The notes under the pieces: model-generated
What the model saw: only the letters and a program-made list of their open reading frames with translations
Database searches by the model: none
What the model was told of the DNA's origin: nothing
Assembly: GCA_945788625.1 (NCBI GenBank)
Contig: CALZMQ010000036.1
Location: forward strand, 1 to 35,172
Reading direction: 5' to 3'
DNA length: 35,172 nt
Source: an uncultured Woeseiaceae bacterium
GTDB lineage: Bacteria; Pseudomonadota; Gammaproteobacteria; Steroidobacterales; Woeseiaceae
Position numbers and translations under genes: made by a program
Part shown: positions 1 through 9,106 of the stretch, piece by piece
Layout: each line of letters starts with the position of its first letter
Position numbering within the stretch: the stretch's first letter is position 1

Positions 1-2
1 CG

Positions 3-794
3 TTGTTTGCGGAGCAGCGCATCATAGAGTTGCGGCTGCCGACCGGAAAGCCGGGCCGCGCCGGAGGCCAGGCAATCGTCGACTTCGTGGAGCAGTGCGC
101 GCCGGACACTCTGTTTGTCGTTACGGCGCCGAAGCTCGATCGCAGTGGTGCAGCGTCGAAATGGGCGAAGGCGATCGACCAGAAGGGCGTGAGTCTGCCG
201 ATCTGGCCGATCGGCACGCGGGAGCTGCCGGGCTGGATCGCCAACCGCATGCGCAACGCCGGTCTGGTGCCCGAGCGTGACGCTGTCACGCTGATTGCCG
301 ATCGTGTGGAGGGCAACCTGCTTGCGGCCGGCCAGGAAATCGAAAAGCTGCGATTGCTGCTGGGCGAAGGGACCGTCAGCGCCGAGGATGTCACGAATGC
401 GGTCGCCAACAGCAGCCGCTACGATGTCTACAAACTCGCCGATGCGGCGCTGGCAGGCGATGCCCGGCGCGCAGTCAGGATTCTCGGCGGCCTGCGGGCC
501 GAGGGCGTCGAGCCCGTCATAGTGATGTGGGCACTGACCCGCGAGCTGCGCACGCTGTCGGTGCTCGATGACGTCGTTCGACAGGGTGGCGATCTCGGCA
601 GCGCGATGCAGAAAAACGGCGTGTGGCGCAACCGTCAGGGGCTCGTGCGCAGCTGCATAAGCCGGCATCGCGAGGGCGGTTTCCGGCGCATGCTGAAAGC
701 GAGCGGCCGTGCCGATGCCGCGGCGAAAGGCCAACGTGCGGGCGACCCGTGGTTGATGGCCACCGATATCGTTGTTGGTATGGCGTGTCCATGA
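3..794 (+). CDS. holA: DNA polymerase III delta subunit, C-terminal part (5'-truncated by window edge)
   Basis: The delta subunit of the clamp loader opens the beta sliding clamp so it can be placed on DNA. The reading frame is open from the first bases, so the gene begins outside the window; 263 residues are visible, against roughly 340 for the family, so about 80 N-terminal residues are missing. Visible segments typical of HolA include LPIWPIGTRELPGWIANRM, the ADRVEGNLLAAGQEIEKL helix and the C-terminal collar region around EPVIVMWALTRELR. The stop codon overlaps the start of nadD, so the two are probably translationally coupled. The order holA-nadD-rsfS-rlmH is the usual gammaproteobacterial one. 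Identification is secure; the true start cannot be seen. Confidence 0.93.
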   Translation: MFAEQRIIELRLPTGKPGRAGGQAIVDFVEQCAPDTLFVVTAPKLDRSGAASKWAKAIDQKGVSLPIWPIGTRELPGWIANRMRNAGLVPERDAVTLIADRVEGNLLAAGQEIEKLRLLLGEGTVSAEDVTNAVANSSRYDVYKLADAALAGDARRAVRILGGLRAEGVEPVIVMWALTRELRTLSVLDDVVRQGGDLGSAMQKNGVWRNRQGLVRSCISRHREGGFRRMLKASGRADAAAKGQRAGDPWLMATDIVVGMACP

Positions 795-1423
795 TGCCCG
801 TGGGTGTTTTCGGTGGCACGTTCGATCCGATTCACTACGGCCACCTGCGCACCGCGTTCGAAATGCTGCAGGCTCTGCGCTTCGGCGAGGTACGCTTTAT
901 TCCGTGTGGCGATCCGCCGCACAGGGGCACGACGTATGCCGACGCGGCACAACGGTACCGTATGGTCGAGGCGGCCATTCGGGAGCAGGAGGGATTCGCA
1001 GTCGACGATCGGGAGCTTCGCCGCGGCGGGCCATCGTATACGATCGACACATTATTTACGTTGCGAGAGGAATTTCCCGAGCGTCCATTGGGTCTGATTC
1101 TCGGAATGGATGCGTTTCTCGGTTTGCACAGCTGGCACCGCTGGGACGAGTTACTCGATGTAGCGCATATCGTTGTCGCGCACCGGCCCGGTTGGAAAGC
1201 ACCGGACATCGGCCCGCTCGGTGACCTGATTACCGAGTGCGGCACGCATCGAGTCGACGATCTGCACACGACCTTGTCCGGGCGCATACACATTCACGCG
1301 GTGACGCAGCTCGAGATCTCATCGACTGAAATACGCGATCTCGTTGCGGCGGGCCGCGACCCCAGGTTCCTGATGCCCGATGCGGTCAGGGACGAAATCG
1401 ACAAGAGCAGTTGTTACGCCTGA
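791..1423 (+). CDS. nadD: Nicotinate-nucleotide adenylyltransferase
   Basis: NadD converts nicotinate mononucleotide and ATP to deamido-NAD in NAD biosynthesis, in the cytosol. The N-terminus carries the nucleotidyltransferase signature GGTFDPIHYGHL, and the C-terminal part has the second signature ISSTEIRD, which binds the ATP phosphates. The 210-residue length is normal. Two adjacent ATG codons (791 and 794) precede the GGTFDP motif; either could be used. The start overlaps the holA stop by four bases, with no strong Shine-Dalgarno, so coupling to holA translation is likely. The frame is open further upstream, but that segment lies inside holA and lacks family similarity. Confidence 0.96.
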   Translation: MMPVGVFGGTFDPIHYGHLRTAFEMLQALRFGEVRFIPCGDPPHRGTTYADAAQRYRMVEAAIREQEGFAVDDRELRRGGPSYTIDTLFTLREEFPERPLGLILGMDAFLGLHSWHRWDELLDVAHIVVAHRPGWKAPDIGPLGDLITECGTHRVDDLHTTLSGRIHIHAVTQLEISSTEIRDLVAAGRDPRFLMPDAVRDEIDKSSCYA

Positions 1424-1434
1424 GGAGGCAACAT

Positions 1435-1461
1435 TTGAAAAACTACGAGAACCACGCATGA
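1435..1461 (+). CDS. Possible 8-codon leader peptide coupled to rsfS
   Basis: A perfect AGGAGG at 1423-1428 lies 6 nt before a TTG codon at 1435. The TTG frame encodes MKNYENHA and stops with TGA at 1459-1461, which overlaps the rsfS ATG (1458-1460) as ATGA. The AGGAGG lies 29 nt from the rsfS ATG and cannot serve that start directly. This arrangement suggests a mini-ORF that delivers ribosomes to rsfS by re-initiation. It is an inference from spacing only. The alternative is a chance SD-like string at the nadD stop. Confidence 0.35.
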   Translation: MKNYENHA

Positions 1462-1811
1462 ACAGTGAAACGCTTTGCACCGTCGTCATCGACGCGCTCG
1501 ACGACACCAAGGGACTGGACATCGTCAAGCTGGACGTCCGCGACATGACGACCGTGACCGATTTCATGATCGTTGCCAGCGGCAGGTCCAGCCGTCATGT
1601 GAAGGCACTGGTGGAGAATGTCGCGGAAAAAGTCAAGAAAGCCGGACAGCGGCCGGTGGGAATCGAAGGCGAGGATGGCGGCGAGTGGGTGCTTCTCGAC
1701 CTGCAGGACGCGCTGGTGCACGTCATGCTGCCGAAAGTGCGTGAGTTCTACAACCTGGAGAAACTCTGGTCCATAGTCCCGGCAGGGGACGCGACGGCAA
1801 CCGACGGGTGA
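1458..1811 (+). CDS. rsfS: Ribosomal silencing factor RsfS (Iojap/DUF143)
   Basis: RsfS binds protein L14 of the 50S subunit and blocks joining with the 30S subunit, lowering translation in starved or stationary cells. The 117-residue product has the conserved Iojap core: the early segment VTDFMIVASGRSSRHVKAL, then GIEGEDGGEWVLLDLQD and a C-terminal VREFYNLEKLW motif. The ATG at 1458 is chosen because the family N-terminus (MNSETLCTVVIDALDDTK) begins there; upstream codons in the same frame lie at the end of nadD. The strong AGGAGG upstream is misplaced for this ATG (see the leader peptide). Its place between nadD and rlmH is standard. Confidence 0.95.
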   Translation: MNSETLCTVVIDALDDTKGLDIVKLDVRDMTTVTDFMIVASGRSSRHVKALVENVAEKVKKAGQRPVGIEGEDGGEWVLLDLQDALVHVMLPKVREFYNLEKLWSIVPAGDATATDG

Positions 1812-1814
1812 GCC

Positions 1815-2285
1815 GTGCACATACGACTCCTGGCCGTTGGTGATCGCCAGCCGAACTGGGTGGATGACGCTTTCAGCGCGTACACCGGCAGGTTTCCGCG
1901 CGAGTGGAAGTTCCGCCTCGACACGATCGCCACTGTACGGCGCAACAAGAACGACAGGTCACGCCAGGCTATGGCGGCAGAGGGAGAACAAATACTGGCG
2001 AAAGTCGACTCGGCCGAGCAGGTCATTCTGCTCGATGAGCGGGGCAAACAACTGAGCAGCAAATCGCTCGCGGAACGCCTTTCCGGCTGGCAGGCCGACG
2101 GTCGCGATCTGTGTTTCGTCATTGGTGGTCCGGACGGCGTTTCCGATGCCTGCCGTGAACGCGCGGACTTTACCTTGTCGCTGTCGCAACTGACATTGCC
2201 ACACGGCATGGCGAGGGTGCTGTTCGCCGAGCAAATGTATCGCGCATGGTCGCTGCAGACCGGCCACCCCTATCATCGCGAGTGA
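1815..2285 (+). CDS. rlmH: 23S rRNA (pseudouridine-1915 N3) methyltransferase
   Basis: RlmH methylates pseudouridine 1915 in helix 69 of 23S rRNA on assembled 70S ribosomes, using S-adenosylmethionine. The 156-residue protein is a minimal SPOUT methyltransferase. The knotted SAM site is visible as LCFVIGGPDGVS, followed by LSLSQLTLPHGMARVLFAEQ and the C-terminal tail YRAWSLQTGHPYHRE, which is nearly invariant in the family. The start is GTG at 1815, three bases after the rsfS stop, with a GGTGA sequence just before it. The gene is clearly in one transcription unit with rsfS. Confidence 0.97.
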   Translation: MHIRLLAVGDRQPNWVDDAFSAYTGRFPREWKFRLDTIATVRRNKNDRSRQAMAAEGEQILAKVDSAEQVILLDERGKQLSSKSLAERLSGWQADGRDLCFVIGGPDGVSDACRERADFTLSLSQLTLPHGMARVLFAEQMYRAWSLQTGHPYHRE

Positions 2286-2289
2286 GACC

Positions 2290-2892
2290 ATGAAGACGGC
2301 TAACGCAAGCAAGCTCAACCTGGCTTCGACGTCGCCGCGGCGGCAGGAAATACTGGCGGCGCTCGGTCTGGAGTTTTCCGTACTGCACGTCGAAATCGAT
2401 GAGCGCCGCCTGGATCACGAAACGGCCGAACAGATGGTACTCAGGTTGGCGGCCGCAAAGGCGGAAGCGGTGCTGGGTGCGCCGGGCGAACTGGTGCTCG
2501 GCGCGGATACCGCCGTGGTTCTTGGCGACCGCATACTCGGCAAGCCTCGAGACGAGGCGGATGCCGTTGACATGCTGACGGCGCTCGGCGGGCACATGCA
2601 TTGTGTTGTGACGGGTATTGCGCTGCGGGGATCGCAGGAGACCCAAACGGCGCTGTCCGCGACCGAAGTGTACTTCCGCAACATCAGTCGGGACGAGGCG
2701 CTCGCGTACTGGCAGAGTGGGGAACCGGCGGACAAGGCCGGCGCCTATGCAATCCAGGGTCTCGGAGGTGCGTTCGTCGAGCGCATGGAAGGCAGTTACT
2801 CGGGTGTCGTCGGCCTACCCGTATACGAGACCGTGCAGTTGCTTCGCAATGCCGGAATCGACGTGCTGATGAAGCGAACAGACCATGACTGA
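2290..2892 (+). CDS. maf: Maf-family nucleoside triphosphate pyrophosphatase (YhdE type)
   Basis: Maf proteins hydrolyse non-canonical or pyrimidine nucleoside triphosphates (dTTP/UTP for the YhdE group) and were first linked to septum formation. The 200-residue product has the N-terminal ASTSPRRQEIL phosphate-binding motif, the GADTAVVLGDRILGKP catalytic segment and the AGAYAIQGLGGAFVERMEGS substrate loop. It starts four bases after rlmH and its last eight bases overlap the rng start, so rlmH, maf and rng form one unit. The dTTP/UTP preference is inferred from synteny (maf-rng-yhdP as in E. coli yhdE-rng-yhdP) rather than from individual residues. Confidence 0.94.
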   Translation: MKTANASKLNLASTSPRRQEILAALGLEFSVLHVEIDERRLDHETAEQMVLRLAAAKAEAVLGAPGELVLGADTAVVLGDRILGKPRDEADAVDMLTALGGHMHCVVTGIALRGSQETQTALSATEVYFRNISRDEALAYWQSGEPADKAGAYAIQGLGGAFVERMEGSYSGVVGLPVYETVQLLRNAGIDVLMKRTDHD

Positions 2893-4363
2893 CGAGTCCT
2901 TAAAAGAAGAAATCCTGATCAACGTTACGCCCAGCGAGGTTCGCGCGGCTCTGCTGGAGAACGGGGTATTGCAGGAGGTCTACATCGAGCGGGCGGCAAG
3001 ACGTGGCCTGATCAGCAATATCTACAAGGGACGCGTCATGCGTGTGTTGCCGGGCATGCAGGCCGCGTTCATCGATATCGGCCTGGAGCGCACCGCGTTC
3101 CTGCACGCCTCCGACATCGCCCAGACATCGCCGAAGCGAGAATCCGACCAGGCGCCAGGTATCCGTGACCTCATCCGTGAGGGCGACGAAATTATGGTCC
3201 AGGTCGTGAAAGACCCGATGGGCAACAAGGGCGCGCGCCTGACGACCTACATGACTCTGCCGTCACGCCACCTGGTGCTGCTGCCGCGCGGCGACGCGGT
3301 CGGGATATCGGCCCGCATCGAGGACGAAGCGGAACGTGAGCGCCTCAAGACAGTCGTCGAAGAGTTGCTGGCCGAGCGAGGCCTCGAGTGCGGGGCTATC
3401 GTGCGCACCGTCGCGGAGGGCATGGACAAGCAGGCATTGGAACCGGACCTGAAGTACACATTGAAATTGTGGGAGGTCGTTAAGGAACGGTGCAGCAAGA
3501 CCAGTGTAAAAAAGCTGGTGCACGAGGATTTGTCACTGCCCCTGCGCGTGCTGCGTGACATGGTGACCAGTGACATCGAGCGGGTCCTGGTTGACTCGGA
3601 GGACGATTTCGCCGCCATGCAGGCATTTTCAGACACTTATTTGCCCGATATCGAGCCGCGGCTCGAGTGGTACAAGCGGCGCCGGCCGATTTTCGACCTG
3701 CACGGCATAGAAGACGAGATTCGACGCTCGCTGGACCGAAGTATCCCTCTGAAATCAGGTGGTTACCTGATTTTCGATCAAACCGAGGCGATGACGACCA
3801 TCGACATCAATACCGGCGGCTACGTGGGCCATCGCAACCTCGAGGAGACCATATATCGCACCAACCTGGAGGCCGCGGTCGCGATTGCGAGGCAGCTGCG
3901 ACTGCGCAACCTGGGCGGCATCATCATCATCGATTTCATCGATATGGAAGAGGCCGACCACCGTGACAACGTGTTGCAGGTGCTGGCGCAGTCGTTGTCA
4001 CGGGACCATGCGCGGCACCAGATTACGCCGGTTTCGCCGTTGGGCCTCGTTGAAATGACGCGCAAACGCACGCGCGAAAGCCTGCAACACATACTGTGCG
4101 AGGATTGCCCGTCCTGCGCCGGCCGTGGCTTCGTAATGACCGCGGAAACCGTGTGTTTCGAGATTTTTCGCGAGATAATTCGCCAGTCGAGGCAATTCGA
4201 GTTCGACGAAGTACTCGTGCTTGCGCACCAGGACGTCATCGAATTGTTGCTGGACGAACAGGCCCGCAGCCTTGCGGAGTTGGAGGAGCAAACAGGCAAG
4301 ACCACCCGGCTGCAGACCGAATCGCTCTACCTCCAGGACCAGTTCGACGTGGTCCTGTTGTAG
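2885..4363 (+). CDS. rng: Ribonuclease G
   Basis: RNase G is the short RNase E paralogue that trims the 5' end of 16S rRNA and turns over some mRNAs. The 492 residues are the normal length, without the long C-terminal scaffold of RNase E. An S1 RNA-binding domain occupies about residues 35-130 (SNIYKGRVMRVLPGMQAAFI). The two catalytic Mg-binding aspartates are D307 in TIDINTGG and D350 in IIIIDFIDMEE, spaced 43 residues as in RNase E. The zinc-link motif CPSCAGRG (C408, C411) is intact, so dimerisation of dimers should be possible. The ATG overlaps the maf stop. The gene precedes yhdP as in E. coli. Confidence 0.97.
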   Translation: MTDESLKEEILINVTPSEVRAALLENGVLQEVYIERAARRGLISNIYKGRVMRVLPGMQAAFIDIGLERTAFLHASDIAQTSPKRESDQAPGIRDLIREGDEIMVQVVKDPMGNKGARLTTYMTLPSRHLVLLPRGDAVGISARIEDEAERERLKTVVEELLAERGLECGAIVRTVAEGMDKQALEPDLKYTLKLWEVVKERCSKTSVKKLVHEDLSLPLRVLRDMVTSDIERVLVDSEDDFAAMQAFSDTYLPDIEPRLEWYKRRRPIFDLHGIEDEIRRSLDRSIPLKSGGYLIFDQTEAMTTIDINTGGYVGHRNLEETIYRTNLEAAVAIARQLRLRNLGGIIIIDFIDMEEADHRDNVLQVLAQSLSRDHARHQITPVSPLGLVEMTRKRTRESLQHILCEDCPSCAGRGFVMTAETVCFEIFREIIRQSRQFEFDEVLVLAHQDVIELLLDEQARSLAELEEQTGKTTRLQTESLYLQDQFDVVLL

Positions 4364-4385
4364 GTGGCGGAGAGACCATAAGAAC

Positions 4386-7300
4386 GTGAAAGCCTTCCTG
4401 CAACGCCTGCTCAAATTCGCCGCCTATACGGGTGCCGGCGTCGTAATTCTGCTTGCGATCGCCGTTGGCCTGTTTCGGCTGTTCGTGCCACGGCTGCCGG
4501 AGTACCAGGAAGAAATCAAGGGCTGGGCGAGCGCGGCGATCGGCATGGAGGTCGAATTCTCGGGCATGGATGCACGTTGGGGCCTGAGCGGCCCCGAACT
4601 CGAGTTCTATGACGCCGAACTCATCCGTAACAGCACCCAGACACGCATTGTTGCGGCCGACGAGGTACGAGTCGGTGTTGCGCTTACCCGCCTGCTCGTC
4701 GACCGGACGCTGGTCGTCGATCGCATCGTTATCCGGGACACCAGTATCGAGGTACGGCAACTCGAGGGTGGGCGCTGGTGGATACAGGGCACACCGTCTG
4801 ACGAATTATTCGGGACCAAGGACGGCGGATCGGAGACGATGTCCGACGTCGAAATCATCGGTGAGGATCTCGAGATCAGTTTCCTGCAACCGGGCGACGA
4901 GCGGCCCCGCTTTTTCGAGATACCGCGCGCCGTCGTAAGCGTCGACAAGAAGCGGCTTGCAATCGATGCAGACGTACGCCTGCCTGACGATCTCGGGCGG
5001 CAGCTCAGCATCTCCGCTACGCAACTACTGGATATCCCGCAGGAGGAGCGGCAGTGGGATATCGCCGTCGAAGCGGACGACATCGACCTTGCCGGGTGGT
5101 CGGAACTGCAGACGAGCGAAGAGCCACGCTTCCTGACGGGCAGCGGCGATCTGGATATATCCGTCGCGTACGCCGAGGGCAGGGTGCGTAATGCGAGCGC
5201 CGAGATCAGTATCGACGACATTGCATTGCAGCAGGACCAGTCTTTCGACGTCGACGGCAGACTCGAACTGAATGCCGCGGACGACGGCTGGCTGGTCGCG
5301 GCCGAAGAATTCCAGATTGCGACGGACGATCATGAGTGGCCCGAAGCATCATTGCGCGCCGAAGCCAGCACCGATGCGGACGGGCGCGTGGTCATGCTCG
5401 ATGTGCGCGCCTCGTACGTGAACCTCCACGATGCCGTCCTGTTCGTGCCGTGGCTGAGCGACGAGCAGCGACGGCAGTTCGAGAACCTGGACCCGAGTGG
5501 TGCGGTTCGGAACCTGGTGGCGACGGTCTCGGACGTGGATACCGAGAAGCCGCGCTTCGATATTGCGGCCGAATTCGAGAACGCCGGCATTGCGACCGAC
5601 GGAAAACGGCCCGGCATTCGCGGCTTCTCCGGTCTGCTGCGTGCCAACCGGCTCGGCGGGCGCCTCGAAATCAGCTCGGCGGACGTGGTCGTGGAACTGC
5701 CGGCCTACCTGAACGATTCCATCGAGGTCGAATCCGCGGAGGGTACAATCATCTGGCGCAGCACCGACGATCGTACGACCGTACTGTCGGACAGCATCCG
5801 GATTCGTAACGACGTGTTCGACAGCCAGAGTAACGTGCAACTGACGATCAACGGCGATGGCTCGTCCCCCGTTATCGACCTCGCGAGTACCTGGAGTATC
5901 AGCGACGTCGCTGACGTAAAGCGCTATATCCCGCAGAAAATCATCAAACCGAAAATGTACAACTGGTTCCAGTCTGCGCTCGTCGAGGGCTCCATTCCGC
6001 GCGGCACGACGAGGTTGAATGGTCCACTGGACAAGTTTCCGTTCGACAATGAAGAAGGCCGATTCCTGCTCGAGGCGTCGGTGCGGGACATGGTCTTCAA
6101 GTATCAGCCGCGGTGGCCTGCTGCCGAGCAATCCGACATGGAGGTCGTGCTCGACAATATGCGCCTGTACTCGGAAGAGAATCGGTCGGTCAGCGCGGGC
6201 AACCGGACCGTCGACGCCAGGCTCGAAATCGCCGACTTGCGAAACCCGGTGCTGACGATCGACGCGTTTTCCACCGGGACGCTGGAAACGATACGCACGT
6301 TTTCCGCGCAGAGTCCGATCGGCGACGTCTTCGGGGGCCAGCTGGACCGTATTTCCGTGACCGGCGAGGCTTCGTTTACGCTCGATCTCAAAGTGCCCCT
6401 CAAGGACGCGAAGGCGTATGAGTTCACGAGCCGGATCAGGAGCAACAACGGAACACTCGCGATCGAAGGATTCCCGGCGCAGATTTCCGACCTCATTGGT
6501 GAGGTGACCATCGCGCGCAACGACATATCCAGTGAGTCGCTCGGCGCGCGGTTTCTCGGCAATGATGTCAGCGTGGAGTTGACGCCGTCCGACGATCCGA
6601 GATTCAGTGTCGAAGCCAGCACGAGCGGGTCCGTTACCGCTGCCGCACTGGTTGAGGAGCTCGGCTTGCCTCTCGATGGCCTGATCGACGGCGCTACCGA
6701 CTACACAACGCGCATCCTGTTTCCGCGCGGCAAGCTGGAGACCCCGTCACCGCTTACGATCCTGATCGACAGCGATCTCGAGGGGCTGGGCCTCGAACTT
6801 CCCGAACCGGTCGGCAAGTCGGCCGATGCGACTTTGCAGTTGCGTGGCGACATACGTTTCATGCCCGGGGGAGAGGCGATAGAAAGCGCCGGATTCGCCG
6901 AGGATGGCACAGCCTGGCAGATCGCGTTCGCTCGCAGCGATGGCGCGTGGGACTTCGACAGGGGCGTCGTCACGATGGGTGCAGACGTGATGGCGCCTGC
7001 GGAAACCCGCGGCCTGCACATCCGTGGCAATACAGGTACGGTCCGCCTGCAGGACTGGTTCGACCTGTCACGCAGCGGTGACAAACAGGTTGGTGCGGCC
7101 GACCGGATACGCTCGATCGACCTGGTGATTGACGACTTGTACGTCTTGGGCCAGCACCTCCAGGGTCATCACGTCAAAGTAGACCGAAGCGCGCGTGACT
7201 GGCTGGTGCAGCTGGACGGCGAAGACGTTACGGGCTCGGTTTTCGTTCCCTATGACTTTAAATCCGATCGCGCCATGGTGCTGGAAATGGAGCGCATGCG

Positions 7301-8216
7301 CCTGCCCGGCGACGAGGAGCCGTCGGACGAACCATCCACGGTCGATCCCAGGACCTTGCCGCCGATTTCGCTGAAGGCCGCCGAATTCGCTCTTGGTGAC
7401 AGGCACTTCGGCGCCGTCACGGCGGAGCTGCAGCGCATCGAGAACGGGCTGGAAGGTATGGCGATATCGACCAAAGACGAGACCTTCGAGATCGTTGGCA
7501 CGGGCCGGTGGATTTTCGATGAGTCGGAGCCGTTCGGCAGCCGCACGTACACGACCGCGACGATCTCCAGCACCGACGTACTGCAGACGATGACGCGGCT
7601 CGGGTTCGCCCCTGGAATCGTCAGCGACCAGATGAACATCCTGCTCGACCTGAGCTGGTCGGGAGGACCGCGGGCGGACTTTTTCGACGTGCTGGACGGG
7701 GACGTGCAGTTCCGCTTCGGCAGCGGCCAGCTCGAGGAGGTCGAACCGGGCGCGGGCCGCATCGTCGGGCTGATGAGTTTCGTCGCACTCCCCAGCCGCC
7801 TGTCGCTCGACTTTCGTGACGTATTCAGCAAGGGTTTCGGATTCGACCGTATCACGGGAAGTTTTCGCATCGTCGATGGCGAGGCGTATACCTGCGATTT
7901 GTCGCTCGACGGGCCTGCCGCGGACATCGGAATCGTCGGACTCGCCGACCTGAGCGGCCGCAACTACGACCAGATCGCCGTGGTCAGCGCCAATGTCGGC
8001 AATACGTTGCCGATCGTTGGTGCCGTGGTCGCAGGCCCGCAGGCCGCGGCCGCATTGCTGATTTTCTCGCAAATATTCAAGAAGCCGCTGCAAGAGGTCG
8101 GCCAGGTTTACTACGGCATCAGCGGTTCATGGGACGAGCCGGCGATCACTAACACCGATGCCGATAATTTCGCGCGCCACAGCGAATTCGCCGGCTGCCT
8201 TGCCAAGGTCGAGTAA
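4386..8216 (+). CDS. yhdP: YhdP family AsmA-like envelope phospholipid transport protein
   Basis: YhdP is a very large AsmA-like protein anchored in the inner membrane; with TamB and YdbH it moves phospholipids across the periplasm to the outer membrane. The product has about 1276 residues, typical of the family. One N-terminal membrane helix is seen at about residues 10-35 (GVVILLAIAVGLFRLFV). A long beta-rich periplasmic body follows, with repeated short D/E-rich strands, then a C-terminal AsmA-like region ending in GISGSWDEPAI. GTG at 4386 is chosen: it directly precedes the KAFLQRLLK membrane anchor, has GGCGGAGAG upstream and lies 22 bases after rng. The frame is open back to 4221, but that part overlaps rng and is not family-like. 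Confidence 0.94.
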   Translation: MKAFLQRLLKFAAYTGAGVVILLAIAVGLFRLFVPRLPEYQEEIKGWASAAIGMEVEFSGMDARWGLSGPELEFYDAELIRNSTQTRIVAADEVRVGVALTRLLVDRTLVVDRIVIRDTSIEVRQLEGGRWWIQGTPSDELFGTKDGGSETMSDVEIIGEDLEISFLQPGDERPRFFEIPRAVVSVDKKRLAIDADVRLPDDLGRQLSISATQLLDIPQEERQWDIAVEADDIDLAGWSELQTSEEPRFLTGSGDLDISVAYAEGRVRNASAEISIDDIALQQDQSFDVDGRLELNAADDGWLVAAEEFQIATDDHEWPEASLRAEASTDADGRVVMLDVRASYVNLHDAVLFVPWLSDEQRRQFENLDPSGAVRNLVATVSDVDTEKPRFDIAAEFENAGIATDGKRPGIRGFSGLLRANRLGGRLEISSADVVVELPAYLNDSIEVESAEGTIIWRSTDDRTTVLSDSIRIRNDVFDSQSNVQLTINGDGSSPVIDLASTWSISDVADVKRYIPQKIIKPKMYNWFQSALVEGSIPRGTTRLNGPLDKFPFDNEEGRFLLEASVRDMVFKYQPRWPAAEQSDMEVVLDNMRLYSEENRSVSAGNRTVDARLEIADLRNPVLTIDAFSTGTLETIRTFSAQSPIGDVFGGQLDRISVTGEASFTLDLKVPLKDAKAYEFTSRIRSNNGTLAIEGFPAQISDLIGEVTIARNDISSESLGARFLGNDVSVELTPSDDPRFSVEASTSGSVTAAALVEELGLPLDGLIDGATDYTTRILFPRGKLETPSPLTILIDSDLEGLGLELPEPVGKSADATLQLRGDIRFMPGGEAIESAGFAEDGTAWQIAFARSDGAWDFDRGVVTMGADVMAPAETRGLHIRGNTGTVRLQDWFDLSRSGDKQVGAADRIRSIDLVIDDLYVLGQHLQGHHVKVDRSARDWLVQLDGEDVTGSVFVPYDFKSDRAMVLEMERMRLPGDEEPSDEPSTVDPRTLPPISLKAAEFALGDRHFGAVTAELQRIENGLEGMAISTKDETFEIVGTGRWIFDESEPFGSRTYTTATISSTDVLQTMTRLGFAPGIVSDQMNILLDLSWSGGPRADFFDVLDGDVQFRFGSGQLEEVEPGAGRIVGLMSFVALPSRLSLDFRDVFSKGFGFDRITGSFRIVDGEAYTCDLSLDGPAADIGIVGLADLSGRNYDQIAVVSANVGNTLPIVGAVVAGPQAAAALLIFSQIFKKPLQEVGQVYYGISGSWDEPAITNTDADNFARHSEFAGCLAKVE

Positions 8217-8245
8217 TTCATCGGATACGGGAGAAAACCGAAAAG

Positions 8246-9058
8246 ATGCGTGTTGCAGCAATACAGATGAACAGCGGGGCCGACGTGTCGGCAAACCTGG
8301 ACCTCGCTGACCGCCTGCTCAACGACGCGGCGGGCCAGGACTGTGCGCTGGCGGTATTGCCGGAGAATTTCGCGCTCATGCCGGATCGCGCTCGCGACAA
8401 GGCGCAGCACGCGGAAGCCCCGGGCACGGGCCCCATACAGCGTTTTCTGAGCGACGCAGCGAAGCGCCATGGCCTCTGGATTATAGCGGGTAGCATGCCG
8501 CTGGAGTCCCCGGAGATCGCCGCTGAGCGCGTCTATGGCGCATGTCCGGTGTACGATGCGGACGGGGAGGCCAGGGCGATCTATCGCAAGATACACCTGT
8601 TCGACGTCGACCTCGTCGACAAGCAGGAGTCGTATCGCGAATCGCACTCGATGTACCCGGGCGACGAGGTCGTCACCGTGGATGCGCCGTGCGGCCGGGT
8701 CGGACTGACAATCTGCTACGACCTGCGCTTTCCCGAGATGTTTCGGCGTCTGGTCGACGAAGGGTCGACCGTATTTACGGTGCCGGCTGCATTCACCGTG
8801 ACCACCGGCGAGGCGCACTGGCACTTGCTGCTGCGGGCCAGGGCTGTAGAAAATCTGGCATATGTCATTGCCCCGGGGCAATATGGCCAGCACCCCGACA
8901 GTCGTTCGACGTTTGGGCATTCGCTGATTTGCGATCCCTGGGGCCGAATTCTGGCCGAACAGGCCGAGGGCAACTGCGCAGTGGTGGCAGACATCGATCC
9001 GGATCTGCCGGCGAAGCTGCGCAGCGAGTTCCCGGCCTTGACGAATCGTCGTTTGTGA
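8246..9058 (+). CDS. Carbon-nitrogen hydrolase, deaminated-glutathione amidase-like
   Basis: This is a nitrilase-superfamily amidase of 270 residues. The catalytic triad is visible: E40 in LPENF, K115 in IYRKIHLFDVDL and nucleophile C157 in GLTICYDLRFPE. The IYRKIHLFDVD segment and overall length are typical of the Nit1 branch, which repairs deaminated glutathione made by transaminase side reactions, so that is the best guess for substrate. A beta-ureidopropionase or other small omega-amidase activity cannot be excluded. The ATG at 8246 has GGAGAA upstream and lies 29 bases after yhdP. It sits between yhdP and tldD, which are neighbours in E. coli, and probably shares their transcript. Confidence 0.88.
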   Translation: MRVAAIQMNSGADVSANLDLADRLLNDAAGQDCALAVLPENFALMPDRARDKAQHAEAPGTGPIQRFLSDAAKRHGLWIIAGSMPLESPEIAAERVYGACPVYDADGEARAIYRKIHLFDVDLVDKQESYRESHSMYPGDEVVTVDAPCGRVGLTICYDLRFPEMFRRLVDEGSTVFTVPAAFTVTTGEAHWHLLLRARAVENLAYVIAPGQYGQHPDSRSTFGHSLICDPWGRILAEQAEGNCAVVADIDPDLPAKLRSEFPALTNRRL

Positions 9059-9106
9059 CGGTCGCGAGGTAATTGTGGCTGATGGCTAAAGAAGAGGCAG
9101 GCAAGC

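Noticed and set aside
7068..8093. 341-codon minus-strand frame inside yhdP
   Set aside because: Antisense shadow of a strongly family-like gene; no start signals or recognisable domains.
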